Source: Krasilnikoviella flava (GTDB taxonomy: Bacteria; Actinomycetota; Actinomycetes; Actinomycetales; Cellulomonadaceae). Taken from it: a stretch of 64,000 nucleotides of DNA. The DNA lies in assembly GCF_900167525.1 (NCBI RefSeq), contig NZ_FUZQ01000003.1, forward strand, positions 248,001 through 312,000. Reading direction: 5' to 3'. The position numbers and the translations under genes were made by a program. The notes beneath the pieces were generated by a model. That model ran no database searches. It had not been told where the DNA came from and was given only the letters and a program-made list of their open reading frames with translations. Positions 1 through 7,480 of this stretch are shown here, piece by piece (position 1 is the first letter of the stretch; each line of letters starts with the position of its first letter).

Positions 1-89
1 CCGCGGTCCGCGGCGGCGAGGGCGGCGGCGATGCCGCCGAGCCCGGCTCCGACGACGAGCACGTCGGTCTGCAGTTCGTGGAGGGTCAC
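1..89 (-). CDS. FAD-dependent oxidoreductase, N-terminal fragment
   Basis: Only the first 29 codons lie in the window; the gene runs off the left edge. It starts at GTG (87-89, minus strand) and reads MTLHELQTDVLVVGAGLGG followed by an Ala-rich helix, the classic GxGxxG dinucleotide-binding beta-alpha-beta fold of flavoproteins. A LacI-type regulator lies just upstream on the same strand, so the two may form a carbohydrate-related unit. Substrate cannot be judged from this fragment. Confidence 0.75.
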   Translation of the reverse strand, partial: MTLHELQTDVLVVGAGLGGIAAALAAADR

Positions 90-114
90 GCGGTTTCCGT
101 CCTGTCTGGTGCGG

Positions 115-149
115 GTCGTGAGTCGTGGGTCGTGGGTCGTAGGTCGTGG
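115..149. repeat. Five tandem 7-bp repeats (GTCGTGG consensus)
   Basis: Five perfectly phased heptamers GTCGTGA/GTCGTGG/GTCGTGG/GTCGTAG/GTCGTGG sit in the short gap between the LacI stop codon and the FAD-oxidoreductase start. No gene overlaps them. Slippage-prone sequence; function unknown. Confidence 0.8.
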
Positions 150-156
150 GTCCGCC

Positions 157-1218
157 TCAGGCGGGCGGCGGCGCGAGCGTCTCGGCGTCGACGTCGACGC
201 ACCCCAGGAGCTGACGCAGCTCGTCGTCGGGCACCTGCGGGGCGTCGCGGCGCGCGGGCCTGCCGGTGTCCGCGGCCACGAGGCGCGAGAGCAGGTGCAG
301 CGCCCGGGCGCCCATCTCCTCGCGCGGGATCGAGAACCCGGACCACCGGCGGCCGCCCGGGCGTGGGTGGAGCGGCTGCCCCAGGAGGAGGACGGAGATG
401 TCGTCGGGCACGCGCAGGCCGCGCCGCTCGAGCTCGTCGGCGAGCTCCTCGGGAGAGTTCTCCGGCGCCACGAGCACCGCGGTGAGCCGCTGGTCGGCGA
501 CCTCGGCCGCGGTCGCGGCGACGTCGTCGAGCTCGACGAAACGCACCGTGAGCCCGTGCCGCTTCATCGTGGCGCGATACCCCTCGACGCGATCGAGCGT
601 GGGCTGGTCCGTGCCGCGCGACCCGACGTAGCCGATGCGCGTGTGCCCGAGCGCCGCGAGCCGGTCCACCTGCCGGGCCGTGGCTGCCACGTAGTCGACA
701 CCCACGTAGGGCAGCCGGCCGCCGTCGCTGCCGCGCTTGCCGATGAACACGAACGGGTAGTTGGTGTCGAGCAGGTGCTGCAGCTCGCCGCGGTCCTCGT
801 GCTGGCCCAGCAGCAGGCAGCCGTCCGCGATGCCGAGCCGCTGCCAGCCGTCGCGGGTCAGGCGGCGCCGGCCGTCCTCCACCCGCGCGCTGGTGAACAG
901 GAGGATGTCGACGCCGAGCTTCTCCGCGGCGTGCTCGATGCCGACGAGGAAAGGGCCGTAGAAGTCGCGCCCACCCTGCGGGAACGTCGACTCGTAGGTG
1001 AAGACGCCGAGGATCTGCGTGAGCCCGCCCGCAAGCCGCTGGGCGGCGGGGTTGGCCGAGTATCCGGTGATCCGGATGGCGTCGCGGACCCGCTGGCGGG
1101 TCTCCTCGCTGATGCGGACACCGCTGGGGTTGCTGTCGTTGAGCACGAACGACACGGTCGCCTGACTGACGCCCGCCATCGCGGCGACGTCGGCCTGCGT
1201 GATGCGGCGACGGGGCAT
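157..1218 (-). CDS. LacI-family transcriptional regulator
   Basis: A 353-residue LacI/GalR-type repressor. Residues 1-60 hold the helix-turn-helix (ITQADVAAMAGVSQATVSFVLN) and hinge helix (NPAAQRLAGG); the remainder is a periplasmic-binding-protein-like sensor domain of normal length. It starts at ATG 1218 and ends just before the FAD oxidoreductase. It faces away from the secreted beta-propeller gene across a 314-bp gap with operator-like sequences, so it probably represses itself and that gene in response to a sugar. The ligand is not predictable from sequence. Confidence 0.93.
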   Translation of the reverse strand: MPRRRITQADVAAMAGVSQATVSFVLNDSNPSGVRISEETRQRVRDAIRITGYSANPAAQRLAGGLTQILGVFTYESTFPQGGRDFYGPFLVGIEHAAEKLGVDILLFTSARVEDGRRRLTRDGWQRLGIADGCLLLGQHEDRGELQHLLDTNYPFVFIGKRGSDGGRLPYVGVDYVAATARQVDRLAALGHTRIGYVGSRGTDQPTLDRVEGYRATMKRHGLTVRFVELDDVAATAAEVADQRLTAVLVAPENSPEELADELERRGLRVPDDISVLLLGQPLHPRPGGRRWSGFSIPREEMGARALHLLSRLVAADTGRPARRDAPQVPDDELRQLLGCVDVDAETLAPPPA

Positions 1219-1532
1219 CGCTCCTCCTCGAGCTCGGACGACGTCAGCGGGGGCGCGACGTGCCAGGAGTCTCGGGCGTCGAACGCCCGCCGGTCAACGG
1301 GATGATGCGCATTATTAGCAACGGTCCGAGGACGGGCAGACAGGCCGAGAATCCCTGTGCTTCCAGGCTCCGCGCGTTCGTCGACGGCTCGATTGGGGCG
1401 CATTATCGACGCGGCCTGCTGATGGATTCGATAAGGCACCTTGACCGGCGTCGGCTCCGCACCGAAGGCTGCACCGGGTCACGACGACACCGCTGTCACC
1501 GCCGACATCCCCGCGACGAAGGAGTGCGCGCC
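1219..1532. promoter_or_regulatory. Divergent LacI / beta-propeller intergenic region
   Basis: A 314-bp gap without a supported gene. It contains the 9-mer GCGCATTAT twice (1307-1315 and 1398-1406, 91 bp apart). The first copy overlaps ATGCGCAT (1306-1313), an 8-bp palindrome with the central CG typical of LacI-family operators. The second lies between TCGAT and ATCGA arms (about 1389-1409). The ribosome binding site of the downstream gene (GAAGGAG, 1518-1524) closes the region. Confidence 0.5.
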
Positions 1533-3320
1533 ATGTCCGTCAGCCCGTCCGCCAGACCATCAGCCAGCCCGCCGTCCCACCGGCCCGCAGGTCCGTCCGC
1601 CGTTGCCGCCAGGCCCTCGGGGCACCCGCGCCGGATCGTCGCCGGCCTGGCCCTCGCGGCACTCGTCGGGCTGGGTGCCGCTGCCCCCGGCGTCGCCGCC
1701 CCCGCCGGGCACCCCGACGCGGGCCCGCCGCCTGCCGAGCTCCCGGTCTTCACCTCGACGGGCCCGATCGTCGACCCCGACGACGAGACGCTGCCGCACA
1801 ACCCCAACGGAGAGTTCATCTTCCCGTCGGTGTTCCACGCGGGCGCCCACCTCGAGGACCCGCTGGGCGAGTGGTACGTGTACTACGCCCCGCACGACGA
1901 CCCGGGCGGGATCAACCTCATGTACGCCGACTCGCTCGACGGCCCGTGGACCCAGTACGAGGGCAGCCCCGTGGTCTCGAACCAGTGGGAGGGCATCTAC
2001 GACGTGCCGCACGTCTCCTCCCCCGACGCCGTGTGGAACGCCGCCGAGCAGAAGATGTTCCTCTACTTCCACGGCGACAACACCGTGACGCGTTACGCGA
2101 CGTCGACCGACGGCCTCACCTTCGACTACGGCGACGAGGTCGTCACCACGGAGATGGTCGACGCCGCGCAGCCAGGTCGGACGGCCACCGAGACGTCGTA
2201 CGCGCGGGTGTTCCGCAACCCCGACCGACGCTCGCCCGACCGGTGGGCGATGTTCTTCATGACCAACTATGCGGACAACGTGCGGCACATCAACGTCGCC
2301 ACCTCCCCCGACGGCAAGGACTGGGAGGTGCAGCCGGAGCCGATCGTCTCGCCCGGCACCGCCGAGGGCACCAACGTCGCCGCGGCCGACCTGTGGACCT
2401 ACCGCGGCCGCAACTACGTCGTCTACGGCTCGACGGTCGGCACGATCTTCGCGCGGGAGGTCGACGCGCGGACCTGGACGGCCGGCGACCCGCAGGCCCT
2501 GTACATCCCCGGGCAGGCGCCGCCCGAGGCGGGCCGCGCGACGTCCGCCCAGATCGTGCGAGACCGCGGCACGCTGCACCTGCTCTACGAGACCGGCGAG
2601 CGATCGCACACCACGATCGCGCACGCCGTCGCCGACCCCGACGGCTGGCGCGACCCGCTGAACCCGCACCCCGAGGACCCGACGTACGCGCAGTGCCCCG
2701 CACCGGGCTCGGACGAGCTCGACGGCGGCGCCCTCGACCGGGAGCTCTGGTCGACCGGCGTCCGCGACGGCCTGGACCGGTCCGTCGTCGCCGGGGGCTC
2801 CTGGCAGATCCCCACCTACGCGGGGAACTCGACCTCGGCCCCGTTCACCCTGCAGCCCCTGCCGGGGACGCCGTGGGAGGTGACGACGAAGCTGACCCTC
2901 GACCCGCAGGTCAACTTCCAGCAGGCCGGGCTGATCGTGCGGCGCGACGACGCGAACGCCGTGCGGATCTCGCTCTCGCACGTCGACGCCGGCAAGCGGT
3001 TCGACTTCATCTGGCGCAAGGCCGGCGTGGACCGCAACAACACGTGGACGATGGAGGACGTGGCGATGGCGCCGCCAGGGACCGGGGACACGGTGTGGCT
3101 GCGCGTCACCCACGAGGGCGAGTGGCTCACGGCCTCGTACAGCGTCGACGGGCAGACGTTCGTCAACCTGGGGCGCGCCGTCCCCGCGGGCGAGCTCGCG
3201 GCCACCGACGTCGGGCCGTTCGCCTACCGCGGTCCTGCCGCGACGCCGGAGGTCACGGCCGCCTTCGACTGGGTCCGGTTCAGCCCGAGCGCCGAGCAGC
3301 TGGAGGGCTGCGCGTCCTGA
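1533..3320 (+). CDS. Secreted beta-propeller glycosidase-like protein with C-terminal DUF1349 domain
   Basis: A 595-residue exported protein. The ATG at 1533 follows GAAGGAG at good spacing; an upstream in-frame extension is not supported. Residues 1-55 form a long signal peptide (RR, hydrophobic core GLALAALVGLGAAAPG, AxA site). Residues ~70-390 contain repeated blades with SPDAVWNAAEQKMFLYFHGD-like strands, resembling GH43/GH117-type five-bladed propellers. Residues ~400-595 resemble DUF1349, a concanavalin-like lectin/glucanase fold (QQAGLIVRRDD, RFDFIWRKAG). Role inferred: extracellular glycan hydrolysis, probably arabinan or galactan side chains given the LacI neighbour. The GH43 catalytic triad could not be assigned confidently, so the family label is tentative. 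Confidence 0.8.
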   Translation: MSVSPSARPSASPPSHRPAGPSAVAARPSGHPRRIVAGLALAALVGLGAAAPGVAAPAGHPDAGPPPAELPVFTSTGPIVDPDDETLPHNPNGEFIFPSVFHAGAHLEDPLGEWYVYYAPHDDPGGINLMYADSLDGPWTQYEGSPVVSNQWEGIYDVPHVSSPDAVWNAAEQKMFLYFHGDNTVTRYATSTDGLTFDYGDEVVTTEMVDAAQPGRTATETSYARVFRNPDRRSPDRWAMFFMTNYADNVRHINVATSPDGKDWEVQPEPIVSPGTAEGTNVAAADLWTYRGRNYVVYGSTVGTIFAREVDARTWTAGDPQALYIPGQAPPEAGRATSAQIVRDRGTLHLLYETGERSHTTIAHAVADPDGWRDPLNPHPEDPTYAQCPAPGSDELDGGALDRELWSTGVRDGLDRSVVAGGSWQIPTYAGNSTSAPFTLQPLPGTPWEVTTKLTLDPQVNFQQAGLIVRRDDANAVRISLSHVDAGKRFDFIWRKAGVDRNNTWTMEDVAMAPPGTGDTVWLRVTHEGEWLTASYSVDGQTFVNLGRAVPAGELAATDVGPFAYRGPAATPEVTAAFDWVRFSPSAEQLEGCAS

Positions 3321-3337
3321 CGCGACGACCGCCCCCG

Positions 3338-3405
3338 CCGAGCAGGCGGTCGACACCTTGATCGGGCGGAAGCCTGCGCGATCCCGGTGTCGACCGCCTG
3401 TTCGG
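3338..3405. terminator. Large hairpin downstream of the beta-propeller gene
   Basis: Two 20-nt arms (3338-3357 and 3386-3405) pair at 19 of 20 positions, with the remaining pair able to form G-U. They enclose a 28-nt loop containing its own GATCG/CGATC stem. The position right after the stop suits a factor-independent terminator, although no T-tract follows. A mobile palindromic element is the alternative. Confidence 0.6.
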
Positions 3406-3432
3406 CACCCCGCGGGTCGGCACCTGGCGTGA

Positions 3433-3450
3433 GTACACGAGGCCATGTAC
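3433..3450. promoter_or_regulatory. Candidate CmtR operator
   Basis: Inverted repeat GTACA-8 bp-TGTAC, 11 bp upstream of the CmtR-like start codon at 3461. The position suits autorepression released by Cd(II)/Pb(II). Evidence is the symmetry and location only. Confidence 0.4.
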
Positions 3451-3460
3451 CGTCGCGCCC

Positions 3461-3835
3461 ATGGAGACCGTCACGCTCACGCACACCGCGGCGCTCGCGC
3501 GGCTCGGGCACGCCCTGTCCGACGGCACGCGCGCGCGCATCCTGCTCGCGCTGCGCGACGCGCCCGCCTATCCCTCCGACCTGGCGGCCGCGCTGGGCGT
3601 CTCCAAGCAGGTCATGTCGAACCAGCTCGCATGCCTGCGCGGGTGCGGGCTCGTCGTCGGCCGTCCGGACGGCCGACGGACCGAGTACCGACTGTCGGAC
3701 CCGCACCTCGCGCACGCGCTCGGGGACATGCTGCGGCTCGCGCTCGTCGTGGACCCGGACTGCTGCGGGCCGGACTGCACGTGCGCGACGCCGGCCGGCG
3801 CGGCCGACGGGGTGAGTCCGGCGGACGCCGCATGA
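3461..3835 (+). CDS. cmtR: CmtR-like ArsR/SmtB metal-sensing repressor
   Basis: A 124-residue winged-helix repressor. The recognition region is GVSKQVMSNQLACLRGCGLV. Cys58 and Cys62 in the C-x3-C of the DNA-binding helix match the Cys57/Cys61 ligands of Mycobacterium CmtR, and the tail DPDCCGPDCTC (Cys101, 102, 106, 108) supplies the third ligand, with extra cysteines. This predicts a Cd(II)/Pb(II) sensor. Its TGA overlaps the ATG of the downstream cation-diffusion transporter (ATGA), so the two are co-transcribed and the sensor likely controls the exporter. Confidence 0.88.
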   Translation: METVTLTHTAALARLGHALSDGTRARILLALRDAPAYPSDLAAALGVSKQVMSNQLACLRGCGLVVGRPDGRRTEYRLSDPHLAHALGDMLRLALVVDPDCCGPDCTCATPAGAADGVSPADAA

Positions 3836-4749
3836 CGCACGACCACGACCACGCGCACGGCGCCGCCGACCACCGCGGGCGGCTCGCGATCGCGTTCGGC
3901 ATCACCGCGGCGATCCTCGTCGCGCAGGCGGTGGGGGCGCTGCTCACCGGCAGCCTCGCGCTGCTGGTCGACACCGCCCACATGCTCACGGACGCCGGCG
4001 GGCTCGCGCTGGCCCTGTTCGCCGCGCACCTGTCCCTGCGGCCGGCGTCGCCCCAGCGCACCTGGGGCTACCGACGCGCCGAGGTGCTGGCGGCGCTGGC
4101 GCAGGCCGCCGTGCTGCTCGTCGTCGGCGTGTACGTGCTGGTGGAGGCGGTGCTCCGGCTGGCCGACCCGCCGGAGATCCCCTCCACACAGCTCGTCGTC
4201 TTCGGCGTCATCGGCCTGGTGGGCAACCTCGCGTCGATGGCCGTCCTCGCCGGACGGCGCGACGCGAACCTCAACCTGCGAGCGGCGTTCCTCGAGGTGG
4301 TCAACGACGCGCTCGGGTCGGTGGGCGTCATCGTCGCCGCGATCGTCATCGCCACCACGGGCTGGCAGCGCGCCGACTCCGTCGCGGCCCTGCTCATCGG
4401 CGCGCTCATCCTGCCGCGCGCGGTGCGCCTGCTGCGGGCCGCCGGGTCGGTGCTGCTGGAGTCCACCCCGCCCGGGCTCGATCTCGAGGAGGTGCGCGCC
4501 CACCTGCTGAAGGTGCAGCACGTGCGCGACGTGCACGACGTGCACGCGTCCCTCATCGCCACCGGCCTGCCCATCCTGTCGGCGCACGTCGTCGTCGACT
4601 CCGGCTGCTTCACCGACGGCCACGCCGGAAGGATCCTCGACGAGCTGCAGGAGTGCGTGGCCACCCACTTCGACGTCGCCGTGGAGCACTCCACCTTCCA
4701 GGTGGAGCCCGACACCCACCCGGAGCACGAGCACCCGACCCACGCTTAG
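3832..4749 (+). CDS. Cation diffusion facilitator (CzcD/ZitB-like) metal exporter
   Basis: A 305-residue CDF transporter: His-rich N-terminus (MTHDHDHAHG), six membrane helices (about 18-200), a cytoplasmic metallochaperone-like domain, and a His-rich tail (HPEHEHPTHA). TM2 has the HMLTDA metal site (HxxxD). In TM5 the usual HxxGD is EVVND followed by ALGSVGVI, so one His ligand is replaced by Glu. That could shift metal choice away from Zn and fits the Cd/Pb sensor it overlaps. Proton-driven export of divalent metal from the cytoplasm is the family role. Confidence 0.9.
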   Translation: MTHDHDHAHGAADHRGRLAIAFGITAAILVAQAVGALLTGSLALLVDTAHMLTDAGGLALALFAAHLSLRPASPQRTWGYRRAEVLAALAQAAVLLVVGVYVLVEAVLRLADPPEIPSTQLVVFGVIGLVGNLASMAVLAGRRDANLNLRAAFLEVVNDALGSVGVIVAAIVIATTGWQRADSVAALLIGALILPRAVRLLRAAGSVLLESTPPGLDLEEVRAHLLKVQHVRDVHDVHASLIATGLPILSAHVVVDSGCFTDGHAGRILDELQECVATHFDVAVEHSTFQVEPDTHPEHEHPTHA

Positions 4750-4778
4750 CGTCATCAATCGGCAGGATTCCGCGGTAT

Positions 4779-4792
4779 ACAAGAAGTCTTGT
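4779..4792. promoter_or_regulatory. Candidate ArsR-type operator
   Basis: ACAAGA-AG-TCTTGT, a 14-bp inverted repeat with perfect 6-bp arms, 32 bp before the ATG of the downstream ArsR-like gene and just after the upstream transporter gene. It lies in one of the few A/T-richer spots here. Confidence 0.5.
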
Positions 4793-4824
4793 CGTTTTTC
4801 GACCGCTCGCCTAGCGTCGTCGGC

Positions 4825-5388
4825 ATGGAGCGGATCGAGGCGATCACCGCCGTGCACCACCCCGTGCGACGGCGCATCTACGACTACCTGAGCCTGCACG
4901 GCACGGCGCAGGTGACCACGCTGGCGCGTGCGCTCGGGCTCCAGGTGGGCAGCGTCAGCCACCACCTGCGGATGCTCAAGCGGGCCGGCGTCGTCGAGCA
5001 CGCCCCTGACACGACCGGGGACCGGCGCACGAGCTGGTGGCAGACGTCGCGGTCGGGCCTGACCTGGTCGGCCGAGGACTTCACCGACTCCCCCGCCGAC
5101 GCGCTGCTCGCGCGGGAGGCGGAGCGTGCCAACGTCGAGACGCACGTCGGCCGCCTGCGCGCCTGGCACCGCCGCACCGCTCCCCTGCCGGAGTGGGCAC
5201 GCGCCGCATTCAGCATCGACACGCTGGCGTGGGCCACCCCCGACGAGCTCGAGGCCCTCTCGGCAGCGATGCGCGAGACGTTCGCGGCCTGGCAGGCCGG
5301 CATCGACGAGTCCGACGCCGAGGCCGACGCCGACGCCGAGCGCCGCCCGGTCTTCGTCTTCGCCCACGGCTTCCCCACGGTGCCGTGA
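4825..5388 (+). CDS. ArsR-family winged-helix transcriptional regulator
   Basis: 187 residues from ATG 4825 (MERIEAITAVHHPVRRRIYD); an earlier TTG at 4789 would overlap the likely operator. The N-terminal HTH (VTTLARALGLQVGSVSHHLRMLKRAGVV) is typical ArsR/HTH_20. The C-terminal half is helical with an acidic, Asp/Ala-rich stretch (about 165-176) and resembles ArsR proteins paired with MFS exporters. Its TGA overlaps the GTG of the downstream MFS gene (GTGA), so they share a transcript. Confidence 0.88.
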   Translation: MERIEAITAVHHPVRRRIYDYLSLHGTAQVTTLARALGLQVGSVSHHLRMLKRAGVVEHAPDTTGDRRTSWWQTSRSGLTWSAEDFTDSPADALLAREAERANVETHVGRLRAWHRRTAPLPEWARAAFSIDTLAWATPDELEALSAAMRETFAAWQAGIDESDAEADADAERRPVFVFAHGFPTVP

Positions 5389-6635
5389 CCGCGGCCCCGC
5401 ACGCCGTGCAACCCGTGCTCGTGCGCGAGCCGCCGCGGTTCTCCCGCGACCACGCCGTGCACGCGTGGATCGGCGTCAAGGCACTCTCCGACGCCGGCGA
5501 CGCGATCTGGTCCATCGCCCTGGCCTGGACGGCCGTGCAGGTCTCGACCCCGGCCGTCGCCGGGCTGGTCGTGGCCGCCGGCACCGCGCCGCGGGCCGGC
5601 GTGCTGCTGTTCGGCGGCGTCCTCGCCGACCGGGTGGACGCGCGGCGGGTCATGATCGTCTGCAACCTGCTGCGGGTGGCGGTGCTCGTCGGGGCCGCGC
5701 TGTGGGTGCTGTCCTCGCCGCCGACGGTGCTCCTGCTCACCCTCGCGGCCGTCGCGTTCGGCGTGTGCGACGCGTTCTACGAGCCGTCGGCGAGCACGAT
5801 CGCGCGCCAGCTCGTCCGGACCGAGGACCTCCCCTCGTACACGGCCGCCGCCCAGACGGCGTCCCGGCTGGCGACCATGGCCGGCTCCGCGGTGGGCGGC
5901 TTCCTGGTCGCGCGGTCCGGGCTCCTCGGGAGCGCGAGCGCGAACGCGGTCACCTTCGCCCTCGTCATCGCGTTCGTCGCCGTCTGGCTACGGCCCCGGT
6001 TCGCCCTGCCCCGCGCCGAGCAGGAGTCCGCGTGGCGCGGGATCCGCCGCGGTTTCGGCCACCTGCGCGAGATGCCCACCACCCGCACGCTCGTGATCGC
6101 CCTGTCGGGCCTCAACCTCGCCGTCGGGCCCGCCGTGGGCATCGGGATCGCGCTCCGCGCCCACGACGCGGGGTGGGGCGCCCGGGCCGTGGGGATCCTG
6201 GAGGCGTGCATCGGGCTCGGCGCGGCGGTCGGCGCGCTGTCGGTCGCCCGGTGGCGCCCCCGGCACGAGGCGCGCGCCGGGTTCGTCGCCCTGGCGGTGC
6301 AGGGCGCGGCGATCGTCGCCCTCGGCAGCGGGCCTGTCGGCGTCGCCGGGGCCGCCTGCCTCGTCGTCGGGCTCACGGCCGGGTACGCCTCGGCGCTGCT
6401 CGGCGCGACGTTCGCCGGCACCGTCGACCCCTCGTACCTGGGCCGGATGGCGTCGATCACCCGCCTCGGCGACGACGTCTTCATGCCGCTGGCGATGGCC
6501 GCCTTCGGGGTGCTCGCCTCCGCCACCGCGCTCTGGGTGCCCTTCGCCGTCTTCGGCGCCGCCATGACCCTCCTCATGACGGTCCCGCTGCGCAACCCGC
6601 TGTTCCGGGAGCTCTCGCTCGGCAGGCGCCCGTGA
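5385..6635 (+). CDS. MFS transporter (DHA3/EntS-like exporter)
   Basis: 416 residues, starting at GTG 5385 inside the stop codon of the ArsR-like gene. About 12 membrane helices; the loop-2 motif is GGVLADRVDARRVMIV, as in DHA3-type drug or siderophore exporters. Translational coupling to the regulator suggests substrate-responsive efflux. Substrate unknown. Confidence 0.85.
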   Translation: MTAAPHAVQPVLVREPPRFSRDHAVHAWIGVKALSDAGDAIWSIALAWTAVQVSTPAVAGLVVAAGTAPRAGVLLFGGVLADRVDARRVMIVCNLLRVAVLVGAALWVLSSPPTVLLLTLAAVAFGVCDAFYEPSASTIARQLVRTEDLPSYTAAAQTASRLATMAGSAVGGFLVARSGLLGSASANAVTFALVIAFVAVWLRPRFALPRAEQESAWRGIRRGFGHLREMPTTRTLVIALSGLNLAVGPAVGIGIALRAHDAGWGARAVGILEACIGLGAAVGALSVARWRPRHEARAGFVALAVQGAAIVALGSGPVGVAGAACLVVGLTAGYASALLGATFAGTVDPSYLGRMASITRLGDDVFMPLAMAAFGVLASATALWVPFAVFGAAMTLLMTVPLRNPLFRELSLGRRP

Positions 6636-6639
6636 GACG

Positions 6640-6666
6640 CGCCACGGGGCGCGCCTCCCCGTGGCG
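6640..6666. terminator. Hairpin terminator after the MFS gene
   Basis: CGCCACGGGG (6640-6649) pairs perfectly with CCCCGTGGCG (6657-6666) across a 7-nt loop, directly after the MFS stop. No T-run follows. The hairpin overlaps the alternative GTG at 6661 of the next gene, which argues for that gene starting at ATG 6697. Confidence 0.6.
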
Positions 6667-6696
6667 GCCCCCGACCGGCGGTGCTGTGCTGGGCAC

Positions 6697-7431
6697 ATGT
6701 CCGTGCGCGCCGACACCGACCCGACCGGCCACCCCGACGAACCGCACGCCGGCAGCCTCGCCCAGCGGCTCAACTGGCTGCGCGCCGGCGTGCTGGGCGC
6801 CAACGACGGCATCGTCTCCGTGGCAGCCGTCGTCGTGGGCGTCGCCGCCGCGACCCCGTCGCGCGCCGCGGTGCTCACGGCCGGCCTCGCCGCCCTCGTC
6901 GGCGGTGCGATCTCCATGGCCCTGGGCGAGTACGTGTCGGTCTCCAGCCAGTCGGACAGCGAGAAGGCGCTCATCGCCAAGGAGAAGCACGAGCTCGCCA
7001 CGATGCCGGAGGAGGAGTTCGACGAGCTCGTCGGCCTCTACCGCGAGCAAGGGCTGAGCGAGCCCACCGCGCGCCAGGTCGCCACCGAGCTCACCGCGTC
7101 CGACGCGCTCGGCGCCCACCTGGACGCCGAGCTCAACATCGACCCCGACGACGTCGTCAGCCCCTGGCACGCCGCCTGGGCGTCGCTGCTGGCGTTCCTG
7201 TCCGGCGGGGTCCTGCCGATGCTCGCGGTGCTGCTCATCCCCGAGCCCTGGAAGATCGCCGGCACGTTCGTCGTCGTGCTCGCCGCCCTCGGCGCCGCCG
7301 GGTCGATCGCCGCGTGGATCGGCGGCTCGTCGCGCGCCCGGTCCGTCGCGCGCGTCGTCGTCGGCGGCGCGCTCGCCCTGGGCGTCACGTTCGGCCTCGG
7401 GTCCTTGCTCGGCACCACCGGCGTCGTCTGA
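6697..7431 (+). CDS. VIT/CCC1-family membrane protein
   Basis: 244 residues. The VIT1/CCC1 hallmark NWLRAGVLGANDGIVSVAAVVVGVA lies in TM1 (split here by description: NWLRAGVLGANDG then IVSVAAVVVGVA). GGAISMALGEYVSVSSQ lies in TM2, then a charged cytoplasmic segment with EKHEL and EEEFDEL that in VIT1 binds metal, then three more helices. The family exports Fe(II)/Mn(II) from the cytosol. Start chosen at ATG 6697, clear of the upstream hairpin. Metal specificity is not shown by sequence. Confidence 0.9.
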   Translation: MSVRADTDPTGHPDEPHAGSLAQRLNWLRAGVLGANDGIVSVAAVVVGVAAATPSRAAVLTAGLAALVGGAISMALGEYVSVSSQSDSEKALIAKEKHELATMPEEEFDELVGLYREQGLSEPTARQVATELTASDALGAHLDAELNIDPDDVVSPWHAAWASLLAFLSGGVLPMLAVLLIPEPWKIAGTFVVVLAALGAAGSIAAWIGGSSRARSVARVVVGGALALGVTFGLGSLLGTTGVV

Positions 7432-7480
7432 CGGTCGCCGCAGCATCACACCAGCCCCGCCGCCACGAAGGAGCCGCACG

